Shown here one piece after another: positions 1 to 8,335 of a stretch of 64,000 nt of DNA. Origin of the DNA: CAYQOX01 sp964419335 (GTDB lineage Bacteria > Hinthialibacterota > Hinthialibacteria > Hinthialibacterales > Hinthialibacteraceae); NCBI GenBank assembly GCA_964419335.1, contig CAYQOX010000016.1, forward strand, positions 17,639 through 81,638. Reading direction: 5' to 3'. Each line of letters begins with the position of its first letter. The first letter of the stretch is position 1. Under the pieces are notes generated by a model, which was not told the DNA's origin, did no database searches, and saw only the letters and a program-made list of their open reading frames with translations. A program made the translations under genes and the position numbers.

Positions 1-624
1 GAGGGGCGCCCCTTTAGCATGGAACACTTTTGGCATTGGCGTTGTTATTGGGATTATGGCACCGGTATTGCCGGCGATCTCTTGTCTCATGAAATTGACT
101 TTGTGCATTCGGTTCTGCGCTTAGGGATCCCTGACACCTGTTCCAGTACCGGCCATAATAATTTGCTGGATGATGGACGTGAAGTGCCCGACACATGGAT
201 TTCTATCTTTAATTACAAAAAGAAAAATTGTACTGTGACCTTTGATTGCAGTATGAATTCCTGCGCTTTGATTCAACCTCCAGAGTTTCGCGGCAAAGAA
301 GCATTGCTGAAGTTTGATTCGATCGCACAATCGGTCAGTACTTTTGATGTATATGCCGAACCTCGTTCTAAAAAATACGAAGAAGAGATCAATGAGGGTG
401 AGATTCAACCGGGCGAGCCTTTTATGTCCTACGATTCCTCGAAAACTCCCGAGCAACCCAGCCATATGGAAGATTTCATCAATTGTGTACGTGGCCGAGG
501 AAAAACGAAATGTAACGAGGACGAGGCCTTTATTGAGGCCGCAACCTTGGTCATGGCGGTAAAATCTTTCCAAACCAAACAAGAAGCCCGCTGGGATGCC
601 GAAAACGAAGAGGTTGTTGTCTAA
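1..624 (+). CDS. Gfo/Idh/MocA-family oxidoreductase, C-terminal part
   Basis: The reading frame is open to the left edge, so the N-terminal NAD(P)-binding Rossmann half lies outside the window; about 207 residues are visible. Near the visible start is a W-rich segment followed by YGTGIAGDLLSHEIDF, the form of the substrate-domain signature found in many Gfo/Idh/MocA enzymes that oxidise or reduce sugars and inositols. The rest is the beta-sheet substrate domain, ending with PEQPSHMEDFINCVRGR and an EDEAFIEAATL helix, the usual closing section of the family. The substrate cannot be read from this half. It is probably cytosolic, as no export signal is visible in this part. A bidirectional terminator follows. 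Confidence 0.85.
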   Translation, partial: EGRPFSMEHFWHWRCYWDYGTGIAGDLLSHEIDFVHSVLRLGIPDTCSSTGHNNLLDDGREVPDTWISIFNYKKKNCTVTFDCSMNSCALIQPPEFRGKEALLKFDSIAQSVSTFDVYAEPRSKKYEEEINEGEIQPGEPFMSYDSSKTPEQPSHMEDFINCVRGRGKTKCNEDEAFIEAATLVMAVKSFQTKQEARWDAENEEVVV

Positions 625-670
625 GGACAAGGATAAAATCTAAATTTAATCAAAATCAATTAGAAAAAAA

Positions 671-697
671 AGCGGAGGAGCAACCCCTCCGCTTTTT
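671..697. terminator. Bidirectional intrinsic terminator
   Basis: An 8-bp stem (AGCGGAGG at 671-678 with CCTCCGCT at 686-693) has a 7-nt loop, an A-run before it and a T-run after it. It lies between two convergent genes, so it can end transcripts from both strands. Confidence 0.85.
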
Positions 698-738
698 ACA
701 TGCGTATCCATCGATGCATTCTCAGGCATAAAAGTAGT

Positions 739-1149
739 TCAATCATCTTTCGAACGAACTGAGTTTTCGGATGGATTCACCTTATTTTGCTTCCTCAAAT
801 CTTCTAATTCTTTCCGGAGAAGAGCATTATCCTGAGCAATATCTTTAATATTATAGGAAAATTCCGATATCTTAACACACAATTGTAAATTCAAAATGAG
901 TAAGGAGAAAAACGCGAAAAAGAGTATTGTTGAGGTCGTTTGGCCAGCCCCAATGATTTGGGTGACCTCTTGAATTATAGGATAAATCCAAACAAACGCT
1001 ATCGAAAATATCCCTATGGCCAACCACATGGCCGAATATTGTTCAAGCAGTTTCCTTCGACGAACTAACTCCAGGATGAGAATCAATAAAAAGAAGCCAG
1101 AAATGACAATGAAATAAATTTGTCGAATGGGCAAATCTTCCGGTATCAT
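739..1149 (-). CDS. DUF2304 membrane protein
   Basis: This 136-residue protein has two to three hydrophobic segments (about residues 10-30, 40-60 and 68-90) and a charged coiled-coil tail rich in Lys and Glu. The pattern LVRRRKLLEQYSAMWL just after the first helix is typical of DUF2304. Its start codon overlaps the stop of the upstream glycosyltransferase by 4 bases (ATGA), and AAGGAAA lies about 8 bases before it. DUF2304 proteins are often found beside dolichyl-phosphate-type GT2 enzymes and are thought to help anchor or assist them in lipid-linked sugar synthesis. That role is inferred here from the pairing. Confidence 0.8.
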   Translation of the reverse strand: MIPEDLPIRQIYFIVISGFFLLILILELVRRRKLLEQYSAMWLAIGIFSIAFVWIYPIIQEVTQIIGAGQTTSTILFFAFFSLLILNLQLCVKISEFSYNIKDIAQDNALLRKELEDLRKQNKVNPSENSVRSKDD

Positions 1150-1892
1150 TGAACAATTTCCTTTCTTCGTATGCAGGCGATCAAAATAGCAATGCTAACT
1201 TTAATCACATACCACAAAGGGCGACAACCACGATGGAGGGATTGGGTCTTCTTTGTATGATACATATAAATAGGGATCTCTTTAATACGAAATCCATTCT
1301 TTAAAAATGTAATGATCATATCGGCATCGGGATAGTCGAACGGAAAACTCTTTCCAGAAGCAAACGTGACCACTTTCGAATTCATCCCGATATAACCGCT
1401 GGTCGGATCGGTAAATTTTTTTAACGTAAGAATGTAGAGAATCGCTCGGAAAATATATATTCCAAGCCGCCTTACTATTGTTCCTTTGTACAGTTTATAG
1501 CGAGGTTCAATAGGGTTTTCTTGCGGGGCAAGAAATCTTGAACCAATAATTAAATCCGCCCGGTTGGTTTTAAGATCAAGGAGAATATCCGAAAGAAAAC
1601 GGGGATCATGTTGATTGTCTCCATCGATTTGAATAAGATAGTTGTAATTATGTTTCTTCGCATATTTATATCCCGTTTGGATCGTGGAACCATAGCCAAG
1701 TTGGGTAGGATGCTGCAGATAATCAATCCCAAATCTCTTGATGATCGAGAGGGAATGATCCGTTGAGGCATCATCAATCGCCAGAATATCTGCATTGATC
1801 TCTTCACATTTGCGTAGTAATTCCGAGAGTAGCCTTTCAAGACTATCTTCCTCATTATGGACGGGAACGATTACAATGGTTTCGTTTGCCAT
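1146..1892 (-). CDS. GT2 glycosyltransferase, dolichyl-phosphate mannosyltransferase type
   Basis: A 248-residue GT-A fold enzyme. It shows the N-terminal strand IVIVPVHNEEDSLERL, the nucleotide-sugar site DDASTDHS, the metal-binding IDGDNQHDP and the downstream GSRF segment, all characteristic of polyprenyl-phosphate hexose synthases. A hydrophobic stretch near the C-terminus (about residues 230-243) may associate with the membrane. It probably moves a sugar from a nucleotide donor onto a polyprenyl phosphate at the inner membrane. It is translationally coupled to the DUF2304 gene. The donor sugar is unknown. Confidence 0.85.
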   Translation of the reverse strand: MANETIVIVPVHNEEDSLERLLSELLRKCEEINADILAIDDASTDHSLSIIKRFGIDYLQHPTQLGYGSTIQTGYKYAKKHNYNYLIQIDGDNQHDPRFLSDILLDLKTNRADLIIGSRFLAPQENPIEPRYKLYKGTIVRRLGIYIFRAILYILTLKKFTDPTSGYIGMNSKVVTFASGKSFPFDYPDADMIITFLKNGFRIKEIPIYMYHTKKTQSLHRGCRPLWYVIKVSIAILIACIRRKEIVQ

Positions 1893-2151
1893 TACTTAGG
1901 TCCATTTTGTGACGTTTTAACGGTTCAATTTATACATAATAGGCATCGAATCTACTCAAAAAACGAAAAAAACTTTTTCTTAAGACTCTTGATAAAAGAA
2001 ACCGTTCATCGTTTATGTTTAACTGACTCATCATTTTCGATTCAGAAAACATGCGATGAAGCGGTCACAACAAGAAAAGCGTTACTTCTAAAATGTAATG
2101 GCGCGTTGTTTTTTAGAGTTTATTCCATTCGTATACCGATTTACTCGATAA

Positions 2152-3465
2152 TCATTTAATGTAATCGTTGAGCATATTTTCAAGCATTTCTTGACGCCCG
2201 CTTTGTACATCCGGTTCACCATTATCGAAAATATATTGTTCCAGTTCTTCAAAAGAGACTTCCCCATTCTCAATTTTGGAACCAATACCTTCATCCCATC
2301 CAGAATAACGTTCTTTCACGAAATTTTCAAATTTTTTGTCTTGAATCATTTCTGCTGCGTTCTTGAGTCCACGAGCGAAGGCATCCATCGCACCGACGTG
2401 GGCATAAAATAAATCGATCGGATCGATGGATTGACGCCGTATCTTGGCATCGAAATTGAGTCCTCCGGTCGTAAATCCTCCTCCGCGCGTAATGGTATAC
2501 ATAGCCAACGTGGTATCATAAATATCCGTGGGGAACTGGTCTGTATCCCATCCGAGCAACAGATCGCCTCGATTGGCATCGACGGATCCGAGAAGGCCGT
2601 TAGCAACGCTGTATTCGAGTTCATGGTGGAACGTATGAGCTGCCAGGGTGGCGTGGTTGGCTTCAATGTTGAGTTTGAAGTCATCCATCAAGCCATATTT
2701 TTGCAAGAAAGCATGACAATTTCCTGCGTCAAAATCATATTGGTGTTTTGTGGGTTCTTTAGGTTTTGGCTCAATATAGAGTTGACCTTCAAACCCGATT
2801 TTTTTCTTATAGTCGGCCGCCATATTCATAAAGCGTCCCATATGATCCAACTCTCGTTTCAGATTTGTATTGAGCAGGGTTTCATATCCTTCACGTCCTC
2901 CCCAAAAGACATAACCATGCCCTCCAAGTTCATGGGTGATTTCCATGGCTTTCTTTACTTGGCTGGCCGCATAGGCAAAAACCGCAGGATTCGGATTCGT
3001 AGAGGCACCGGCCATAAAACGACGATGGGAAAAAGCATTGGTCGTACCCCATAACAATTGGATGCCCGTTTCCTCTTGTAATTTTTTGGCAAGTTCGACG
3101 ATATGATCCAGGCGATTGTTGGTTTCAGCGAGGGTTTCGGCTTCGGGAGCAATGTCACGATCATGAAAACACCAAAAGTTCACCCCAAGTTTGGTCAGAA
3201 ATTCAAAAGCCGCATGGAGGGTCTCTTCCGCTACTTTCATTGGGTCATCATAGTCATTATATTTTCGCTGAATGGTTCCTGGGCCAAAGGGGTCGGCACC
3301 TGCTCCCATGAAGGAGTGCCAGTAACAAACTGCGAACCGCAAGTGCTCTTCCATCGGTTTTCCCAACACCTCTTCTTTCGGGTTATAATGTTTGAATGCG
3401 AGAGGGTTTTTGGAATCTGGGCCTTCATATTGAATCTTATTGACTTCGGGAAAATACTCTACCAT
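2152..3465 (-). CDS. xylA: Xylose isomerase (class II)
   Basis: This 437-residue protein is full length for class II (long) xylose isomerases, which interconvert D-xylose and D-xylulose in the cytosol with two divalent metals. It shows the catalytic-His region FWCFHDRDIAPE, the metal-ligand segment IEPKPKEPTKHQYDFD, NIEANHATLA and the SVDANRGD metal site. TGAGGAGAAATCACC precedes the ATG, with GAGGAG at good spacing. No xylulokinase lies nearby, so the gene stands alone and is divergent from the Ser/Thr kinase gene. Nearby exported polysaccharide enzymes suggest plant or algal pentoses as the source of substrate. Confidence 0.97.
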   Translation of the reverse strand: MVEYFPEVNKIQYEGPDSKNPLAFKHYNPKEEVLGKPMEEHLRFAVCYWHSFMGAGADPFGPGTIQRKYNDYDDPMKVAEETLHAAFEFLTKLGVNFWCFHDRDIAPEAETLAETNNRLDHIVELAKKLQEETGIQLLWGTTNAFSHRRFMAGASTNPNPAVFAYAASQVKKAMEITHELGGHGYVFWGGREGYETLLNTNLKRELDHMGRFMNMAADYKKKIGFEGQLYIEPKPKEPTKHQYDFDAGNCHAFLQKYGLMDDFKLNIEANHATLAAHTFHHELEYSVANGLLGSVDANRGDLLLGWDTDQFPTDIYDTTLAMYTITRGGGFTTGGLNFDAKIRRQSIDPIDLFYAHVGAMDAFARGLKNAAEMIQDKKFENFVKERYSGWDEGIGSKIENGEVSFEELEQYIFDNGEPDVQSGRQEMLENMLNDYIK

Positions 3466-3503
3466 GGTGATTTCTCCTCAAATAATTTATTCTGAAGCGT
3501 TTG

Positions 3504-3541
3504 TCTTTTGTTATAATATTTGTTGAAAATAAAACAAAAGA
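3504..3541. promoter_or_regulatory. Inverted repeat in the xylA upstream region, possible operator
   Basis: TCTTTTGTT (3504-3512) and AACAAAAGA (3533-3541) form perfect 9-bp arms around a 20-base AT-rich centre containing TATAATATT. It sits about 40-75 bases upstream of xylA in the divergent region, as an operator overlapping a promoter would. No regulator gene is adjacent, and AT-rich repeats can arise by chance. Confidence 0.35.
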
Positions 3542-3612
3542 TGTCTTCTTGACACAATTCACCCTAGACTATGAGATTAAAATAGGTTTCGTCAAGATTT
3601 CCAGGCCTCTTC

Positions 3613-5484
3613 TTGGTAAAGAAAATAAGAAATAATGGGAAAAGTGAGGTTGAGGTTGAAGTGGAACACAAAGCAAAATGGCCATTTATGAAGGGTGATC
3701 TCATTGAAAATCGCTATTGGGTGGAAGGGGTGTATCGTGGAAATATGGGAATTGTCTATCTCTGTGTAGATCAAAAAACCAATCTTCCGATCGCTCTGAA
3801 AACTTTTAAAGACCAATACCTCGACTCAGAAGAAAGCCGCAAGCGTTTCCTTGAAGAAGCCTCGATGTGGATTCGCTTGGATCATCACCCCAATCTTATC
3901 CGGGCTTATGCTTTAAAAGAACTTCATGGCAAGTTGCACTTACTTCTCGAACGAGTGATCCCCAATAATTCTCGTGGTGTTACCCTCAAAGACTACATGT
4001 TTAGTTTCCCTCTCTTGACCAAAGAGATTCTGCAAATCTCTATCCATGTATGCGATGGGATGATTCACGCATTGCGAAAGTTTCCTTTTTTTGTCCATCG
4101 GGATTTAAAATCGGAAAATATTTTATATGGGGATGATTTCTTGCCCAAGATTACGGATTTTGGAATGACCTTGAGGTTGCAACAGGATTTTACCGAAGAA
4201 AGCAAAATTCATAATCACCCATCACGTATGAATCCCTACCTTCTAGCCAATAAAATGGAAGGTACGCCTGCGTTTGCTTCCCCCGAGCAATGTATGTGTA
4301 AACCTTTAGACACCCGCTCCGATATTTATTCTATGGGATGTATGATGTATCATTTGGTCGCGAAACGGCCTCCATTTTTGAAAAACGAGGTTTCAGAATA
4401 TGTCCATGCGCATATGAATGTACTTCCTCCTTCGCCCGATGAGTTTAATTCTGAGATTCCCACCGAATTCGCACAATGTATTCTCCAGTGTTTAGCAAAA
4501 AAACAAGATCAGCGGTATCAAAACTTCAATGAATTGCGTGACGATTTAATTGCGATTTATCAAGATTGGGTAGGAGATTCTCCCGTAAGTTTTGTTGAAG
4601 GTAAACACTTAACGGCCGATGATTATCTAGAACGAGCCAAATCGTTTTTGCTAATTCACCAATTGGATTTTGCTGAGCAAGATTTGTCCTGGGCAAGAAA
4701 ATTATCGCCCGATCGTGGGGATATCCTCTTGGAATTAGGCAAGATCTATTCCATCAAAGGAGATAAGAAAAAAGCCCTACGCTATTTGGAGGAATCCGTA
4801 AAATATCTCTCTCAATCCGCAGCGATCTATCGCTCCATGGGAGATATTTATCTCGCTTGTGAAATAGAAGATCAATCCCTCCACTTTTATGAAAAAGCCT
4901 TCCGGTTGAACCCTAAAAGTTTAAGTTTAATCAAGCAATTTGTTTCTTTACTGAGAAAGAGCAAGCAACCGCATGAAAAAATACTTCGCGTTTTAGATCA
5001 TGGCATTGAGCAATGCCGGGACAATTATGAATTAATGATAATGAAAGCCGAGATTTTGCGTGAACGGGGTGACTTTTCCCAAGAAAATACCCTTTTACAA
5101 AGCGCTTTGAAGCGCTTTCCCAATGATGCAGAGTTGATGATACGCTTAGCCGAAAACTCACTAAAATTAAAAAACACACGTAGCTCGGTGTTTTATGCCG
5201 ATCGCTGTTTGCAAAGCGAAAACATGTCGTTTGATCATCTTTATCGTCTAGGAAAGGTCTATCAATCACTTCGCCTCCCAGTGAATACCATGCAAGCGTG
5301 GAAACGAGCAGCCTATACGGATCATCAAGATGGAACTTTTGAAGCCGAATTGGCGAAAATTTGCTATGCGATGCGAGAGATCAATGGGGCCTGGCAACAT
5401 ATTCTTAGAGCAGAAGATCTTGGAGTAGATATGACCGAGTTGAAGCAGAAAGTTCAAGCGGAGAGATTCAAGCAATTGTTGTAA
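3613..5484 (+). CDS. Ser/Thr protein kinase with C-terminal TPR repeats
   Basis: A 623-residue protein with a eukaryotic-like kinase domain at about residues 30-325 and tetratricopeptide repeats from about 345 to the end. The glycine-rich loop is GVYRGNMGIVYL, K63 lies in IALKTF, the catalytic loop is HRDLKSEN (D164), DFG is at 182-184 and SPEQ replaces APE at 223-226. These residues predict an active kinase. No membrane segment is visible, so it is probably cytosolic, with the TPRs binding partners. The start is uncertain: the TTG used here has no clear ribosome site, and a GTG at 3661 or the ATG at residue 26 would still keep the whole kinase. A phosphoesterase follows on the same strand. 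Confidence 0.9.
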   Translation: MVKKIRNNGKSEVEVEVEHKAKWPFMKGDLIENRYWVEGVYRGNMGIVYLCVDQKTNLPIALKTFKDQYLDSEESRKRFLEEASMWIRLDHHPNLIRAYALKELHGKLHLLLERVIPNNSRGVTLKDYMFSFPLLTKEILQISIHVCDGMIHALRKFPFFVHRDLKSENILYGDDFLPKITDFGMTLRLQQDFTEESKIHNHPSRMNPYLLANKMEGTPAFASPEQCMCKPLDTRSDIYSMGCMMYHLVAKRPPFLKNEVSEYVHAHMNVLPPSPDEFNSEIPTEFAQCILQCLAKKQDQRYQNFNELRDDLIAIYQDWVGDSPVSFVEGKHLTADDYLERAKSFLLIHQLDFAEQDLSWARKLSPDRGDILLELGKIYSIKGDKKKALRYLEESVKYLSQSAAIYRSMGDIYLACEIEDQSLHFYEKAFRLNPKSLSLIKQFVSLLRKSKQPHEKILRVLDHGIEQCRDNYELMIMKAEILRERGDFSQENTLLQSALKRFPNDAELMIRLAENSLKLKNTRSSVFYADRCLQSENMSFDHLYRLGKVYQSLRLPVNTMQAWKRAAYTDHQDGTFEAELAKICYAMREINGAWQHILRAEDLGVDMTELKQKVQAERFKQLL

Positions 5485-5597
5485 AGGGTAGGATTGATAA
5501 TAGTGATTCCTATATGGCATGTGTGTAAATATAGATAGCAATGATATGTTGAGTTTTATGTTGGCAAATGATTTAAATCTTTGCATGGTGAAGACTT

Positions 5598-6356
5598 ATG
5601 ATCTATATAATTTTTAGTGATATCCACAGTAATTTAGAAGCCCTCAATACCCTGATTCAAGCCACAAAGAATATTCCAAACTCTCAGTGGATCTGTTTAG
5701 GCGATGTTGTTGGGTATGCCAGCCACCCCAATGAATGCATTCAATTACTGAGAAGATATAATATCCCAACGGTCATAGGCAATCATGATTACGCTCTCCT
5801 TCATACTTCAGAACGGAGAAAATTCAATCAATTAGCACTGGAAGCGATTTATTGGCAACTGAAAATAATCAAAAATGTCCATAATACATTTATTAAAGAG
5901 TTACCTTTTACTCGTCAATTTGGAGAAGAATTCTCTGTGACGCATTCCGACTTTTCTTCTCCCTCAAATTTTTTCTATGTCGATAATGTGTATGCCGCCG
6001 AAAAGTCCTTCAAGGCAATGATGTCCCCAATGGGTTTCTTTGGCCATACCCACTTGCCAATGATCTTTGAAGAAGAGCCGGGCCAAAATGGTAGGTTGTG
6101 TCCACGAATTACAATGCAATCCATCCAGGGGAAACGTATGATTCATCTAAAAAGGGATCGACGTTATTTAATTAATCCTGGTAGCATTGGACAACCACGG
6201 GATGGGGATCCACGCTTGAGTTTTGTGGTTTTTGATTCGAAAGAAATGGTGGTGACTTTTCAGAGAATGAATTACAACATCGAGCATGAGTCAGAACGTA
6301 TGATAGAGGCCCAACTCCCTATCGAGTTGGCAGAACGAATCAAAGTGGGATTATAA
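5598..6356 (+). CDS. Calcineurin-like metallophosphoesterase
   Basis: This 252-residue protein has all core motifs of the Metallophos_2/YfcE-like group: DIHSN near the start, GDVVGY at about residues 35-40, GNHD at 61-64 and GHTH at about 149-152, followed by a LINPGSIGQPRDGD segment. These residues bind a dimetal centre that hydrolyses phosphoesters. GGTGAAG precedes the ATG. It follows the kinase-TPR gene by about 110 bases. It could be a phosphodiesterase or a protein phosphatase countering the kinase, but nothing in the sequence proves that. Confidence 0.88.
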   Translation: MIYIIFSDIHSNLEALNTLIQATKNIPNSQWICLGDVVGYASHPNECIQLLRRYNIPTVIGNHDYALLHTSERRKFNQLALEAIYWQLKIIKNVHNTFIKELPFTRQFGEEFSVTHSDFSSPSNFFYVDNVYAAEKSFKAMMSPMGFFGHTHLPMIFEEEPGQNGRLCPRITMQSIQGKRMIHLKRDRRYLINPGSIGQPRDGDPRLSFVVFDSKEMVVTFQRMNYNIEHESERMIEAQLPIELAERIKVGL

Positions 6357-6375
6357 GAAGAAGAGGGGGCTGAGG

Positions 6376-7851
6376 TTATTCACGCTTGTGTCGGCGGACC
6401 ATCACCATACGGCTCGGTTTTTTCTTTTCTCCTGTATCGGCTTTACGGACTTTATCCGGGTCTACCGAGGCTTGGGCTTGCAACGCTTCTTCAGCCCGTT
6501 TTTGCATGGCCTCATTTTTGTTATACCGTTGAATGGCGTCAGACACCATGGAGTGTTGCACATCGACCAGTTTCTGTTGGTTTTTAAGAACATCACATCG
6601 GCGGCGATGGGCTTCGATTTTCTTTTGCAGTGAGGCCTTCTTTTTCATTAATTCCTGATATTCGGGCGAATTCGGATCGAGTTCTTCTGTTGCGGCTTCA
6701 ATTTGTTTGAGGAATTCAGAGAATTCATCTTTGATCGCGGCAAATTCTTTTTCAAATACATCGGCGCTATATTCTAAAATATCTTTCTGCAAATTTAAAA
6801 GGATGCTTTGGCGTAAATGTAAACCGTGTTGAAAAGAGGGAAGACGGTTGAAATCGAAAGCGACATTACTTCGCGCCCGGGCATATTCTCCTATCTTTTT
6901 CTTAATGGCATCGATCACCGTGGGAAGATGTTTCGCATTGAGCAATCCTAGTTTAATTTGGATAAGGGCACGAATATATTTTGGTAATTCTAAAAGTACG
7001 GGTCGCTCGTGCAAATGATTATTGATAACCGCTTCCAGATCTTTGAGATCTTCAATGGCTTTATTTAAAGAAAGTTGTGAGCGGTCGCGCCGCTCTTTGA
7101 ACTCTAAAACCTTGGGGGCTTGAGCATAGCCGCTATGATCGAGTTTTTTGAGAAAATAATTACACATTTCCAGCAAAAGATAACTGGTCATTTCATTGTA
7201 TTGAACCACATCATAGGCTTGATCCACAATCATCGTAAAAAAATTAGCGAGAGGATCATCTTCGGGAAGATTCGCCAGCTTTATCCGCATGGCTCGTATT
7301 TCTTCGGGTGTAAAAAGAAGTGTGATTTCCTGACGTAAAGCCTGCTTGGCGTTGCTGGATAGTGCTTTGCTATCAAAAAAATTGAACAACCGCGAACGTA
7401 CAGTTATAACGCCCTCCGTTTTTTGGACGCATAATTGCCCCTGAATATCAAGCATGGCTGAAAAGGTCGCGGTTACTTCTTTTACATCTTTATGAACAAG
7501 CTCTTTATCAAGGTTTTCTAAAAGGAGGTATAGTTCTTTTCTTTTTTGATTAATCAGATCAAAACCATCGTCGGCTAACGCATTGACTTCTTCTTCGGCA
7601 AGTTCTCCCTCATCAAATGTTTCCCGAAGTGAGTTGAAAAGAACTTCTCGCACTGCTTCCGAAGCCGCAGTCCCTTGGTTGATTTTGTCGGCTATCTGAT
7701 CGGCATGGGTAAGCTTATCTTGCTTGCCTTCCAACTCCTGCTCGAATTCTTCGGCAATATCCTTGAAAATCTGATCTGCTTCTTCGATCTCTTTCTCGTC
7801 GAATTCAGAATTTTCATTTTTGGGATTGTTCTTCTCGTTTTTGTCGGTCAT
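6376..7851 (-). CDS. Large charged helical/coiled-coil protein of unknown function
   Basis: I do not recognise this family. The ATG at 7851 is chosen because GAGGAA lies 6 bases upstream. The 491-residue product has no signal peptide or membrane segment. It opens with an acidic, Asn/Lys-rich disordered region (about 1-60), continues as a long, mostly alpha-helical body and ends in a Lys/Arg-rich tail (KKPSRMVMVRRHKRE). Residues about 390-450 look like a coiled coil. It is convergent with the phosphoesterase gene and stands alone. A cytosolic scaffold or nucleic-acid-binding role would fit the basic tail, but this is a guess. Confidence 0.75.
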   Translation of the reverse strand: MTDKNEKNNPKNENSEFDEKEIEEADQIFKDIAEEFEQELEGKQDKLTHADQIADKINQGTAASEAVREVLFNSLRETFDEGELAEEEVNALADDGFDLINQKRKELYLLLENLDKELVHKDVKEVTATFSAMLDIQGQLCVQKTEGVITVRSRLFNFFDSKALSSNAKQALRQEITLLFTPEEIRAMRIKLANLPEDDPLANFFTMIVDQAYDVVQYNEMTSYLLLEMCNYFLKKLDHSGYAQAPKVLEFKERRDRSQLSLNKAIEDLKDLEAVINNHLHERPVLLELPKYIRALIQIKLGLLNAKHLPTVIDAIKKKIGEYARARSNVAFDFNRLPSFQHGLHLRQSILLNLQKDILEYSADVFEKEFAAIKDEFSEFLKQIEAATEELDPNSPEYQELMKKKASLQKKIEAHRRRCDVLKNQQKLVDVQHSMVSDAIQRYNKNEAMQKRAEEALQAQASVDPDKVRKADTGEKKKPSRMVMVRRHKRE

Positions 7852-8335
7852 CAAAGTTCCTCATTTTAATTGAGGTTATATAAAAACTAATTCATTAAAC
7901 TGTATGGTACAAGTTTTTCGAGTAATTTGCAAGAAAAATCAAGAGAGAAAACAGACAAAAAAAACTTTTTTAAACAATATAGATTGTCATGAATGTAGAT
8001 TAATGTAAAAATAATGAAAAATATGCAATAAATTCTTGATTTCGTTTGTTTTTTTGAATTGTATTAGAATTGTGTTAGATATTTGCGATCTAAAAACTCG
8101 ATAAAGTTGATGGCCAAGGTAAAATTAAAAGCTTGTAAAATATTATTGGCCATCCCTCGAGAAAATGGCTTTATGTTTGTTGTTAATAAGTTAAGACAGA
8201 GCAATGAGTTTTATGATGTTCAATCCGGCTTTAGGGCTATAAAAATAGGTGGCCATCATCTTTATTCTTTCTTGAAAGAAAGGTGAGAACCCCGAAAAGA
8301 TATTTGCGTGCTTGTGGCATAATAATATTTAAAAA
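7852..8335. other. AT-rich gene-free stretch
   Basis: About 480 bases between two minus-strand genes, with long A/T runs. It should hold the promoter of the coiled-coil gene and the 3' end of the pectate-lyase-like transcript. A 67-codon frame at 8083-8286 has no ribosome site or recognisable motif and was not accepted. I see no RNA gene or clear terminator. Confidence 0.5.

Noticed and set aside
3549..3570. TTGACA with TATGAG upstream of the Ser/Thr kinase gene.
   Set aside because: The spacing of 15 bases is too short for a good promoter.
8083..8286. A 67-codon frame in the AT-rich stretch.
   Set aside because: No ribosome site or recognisable motif.
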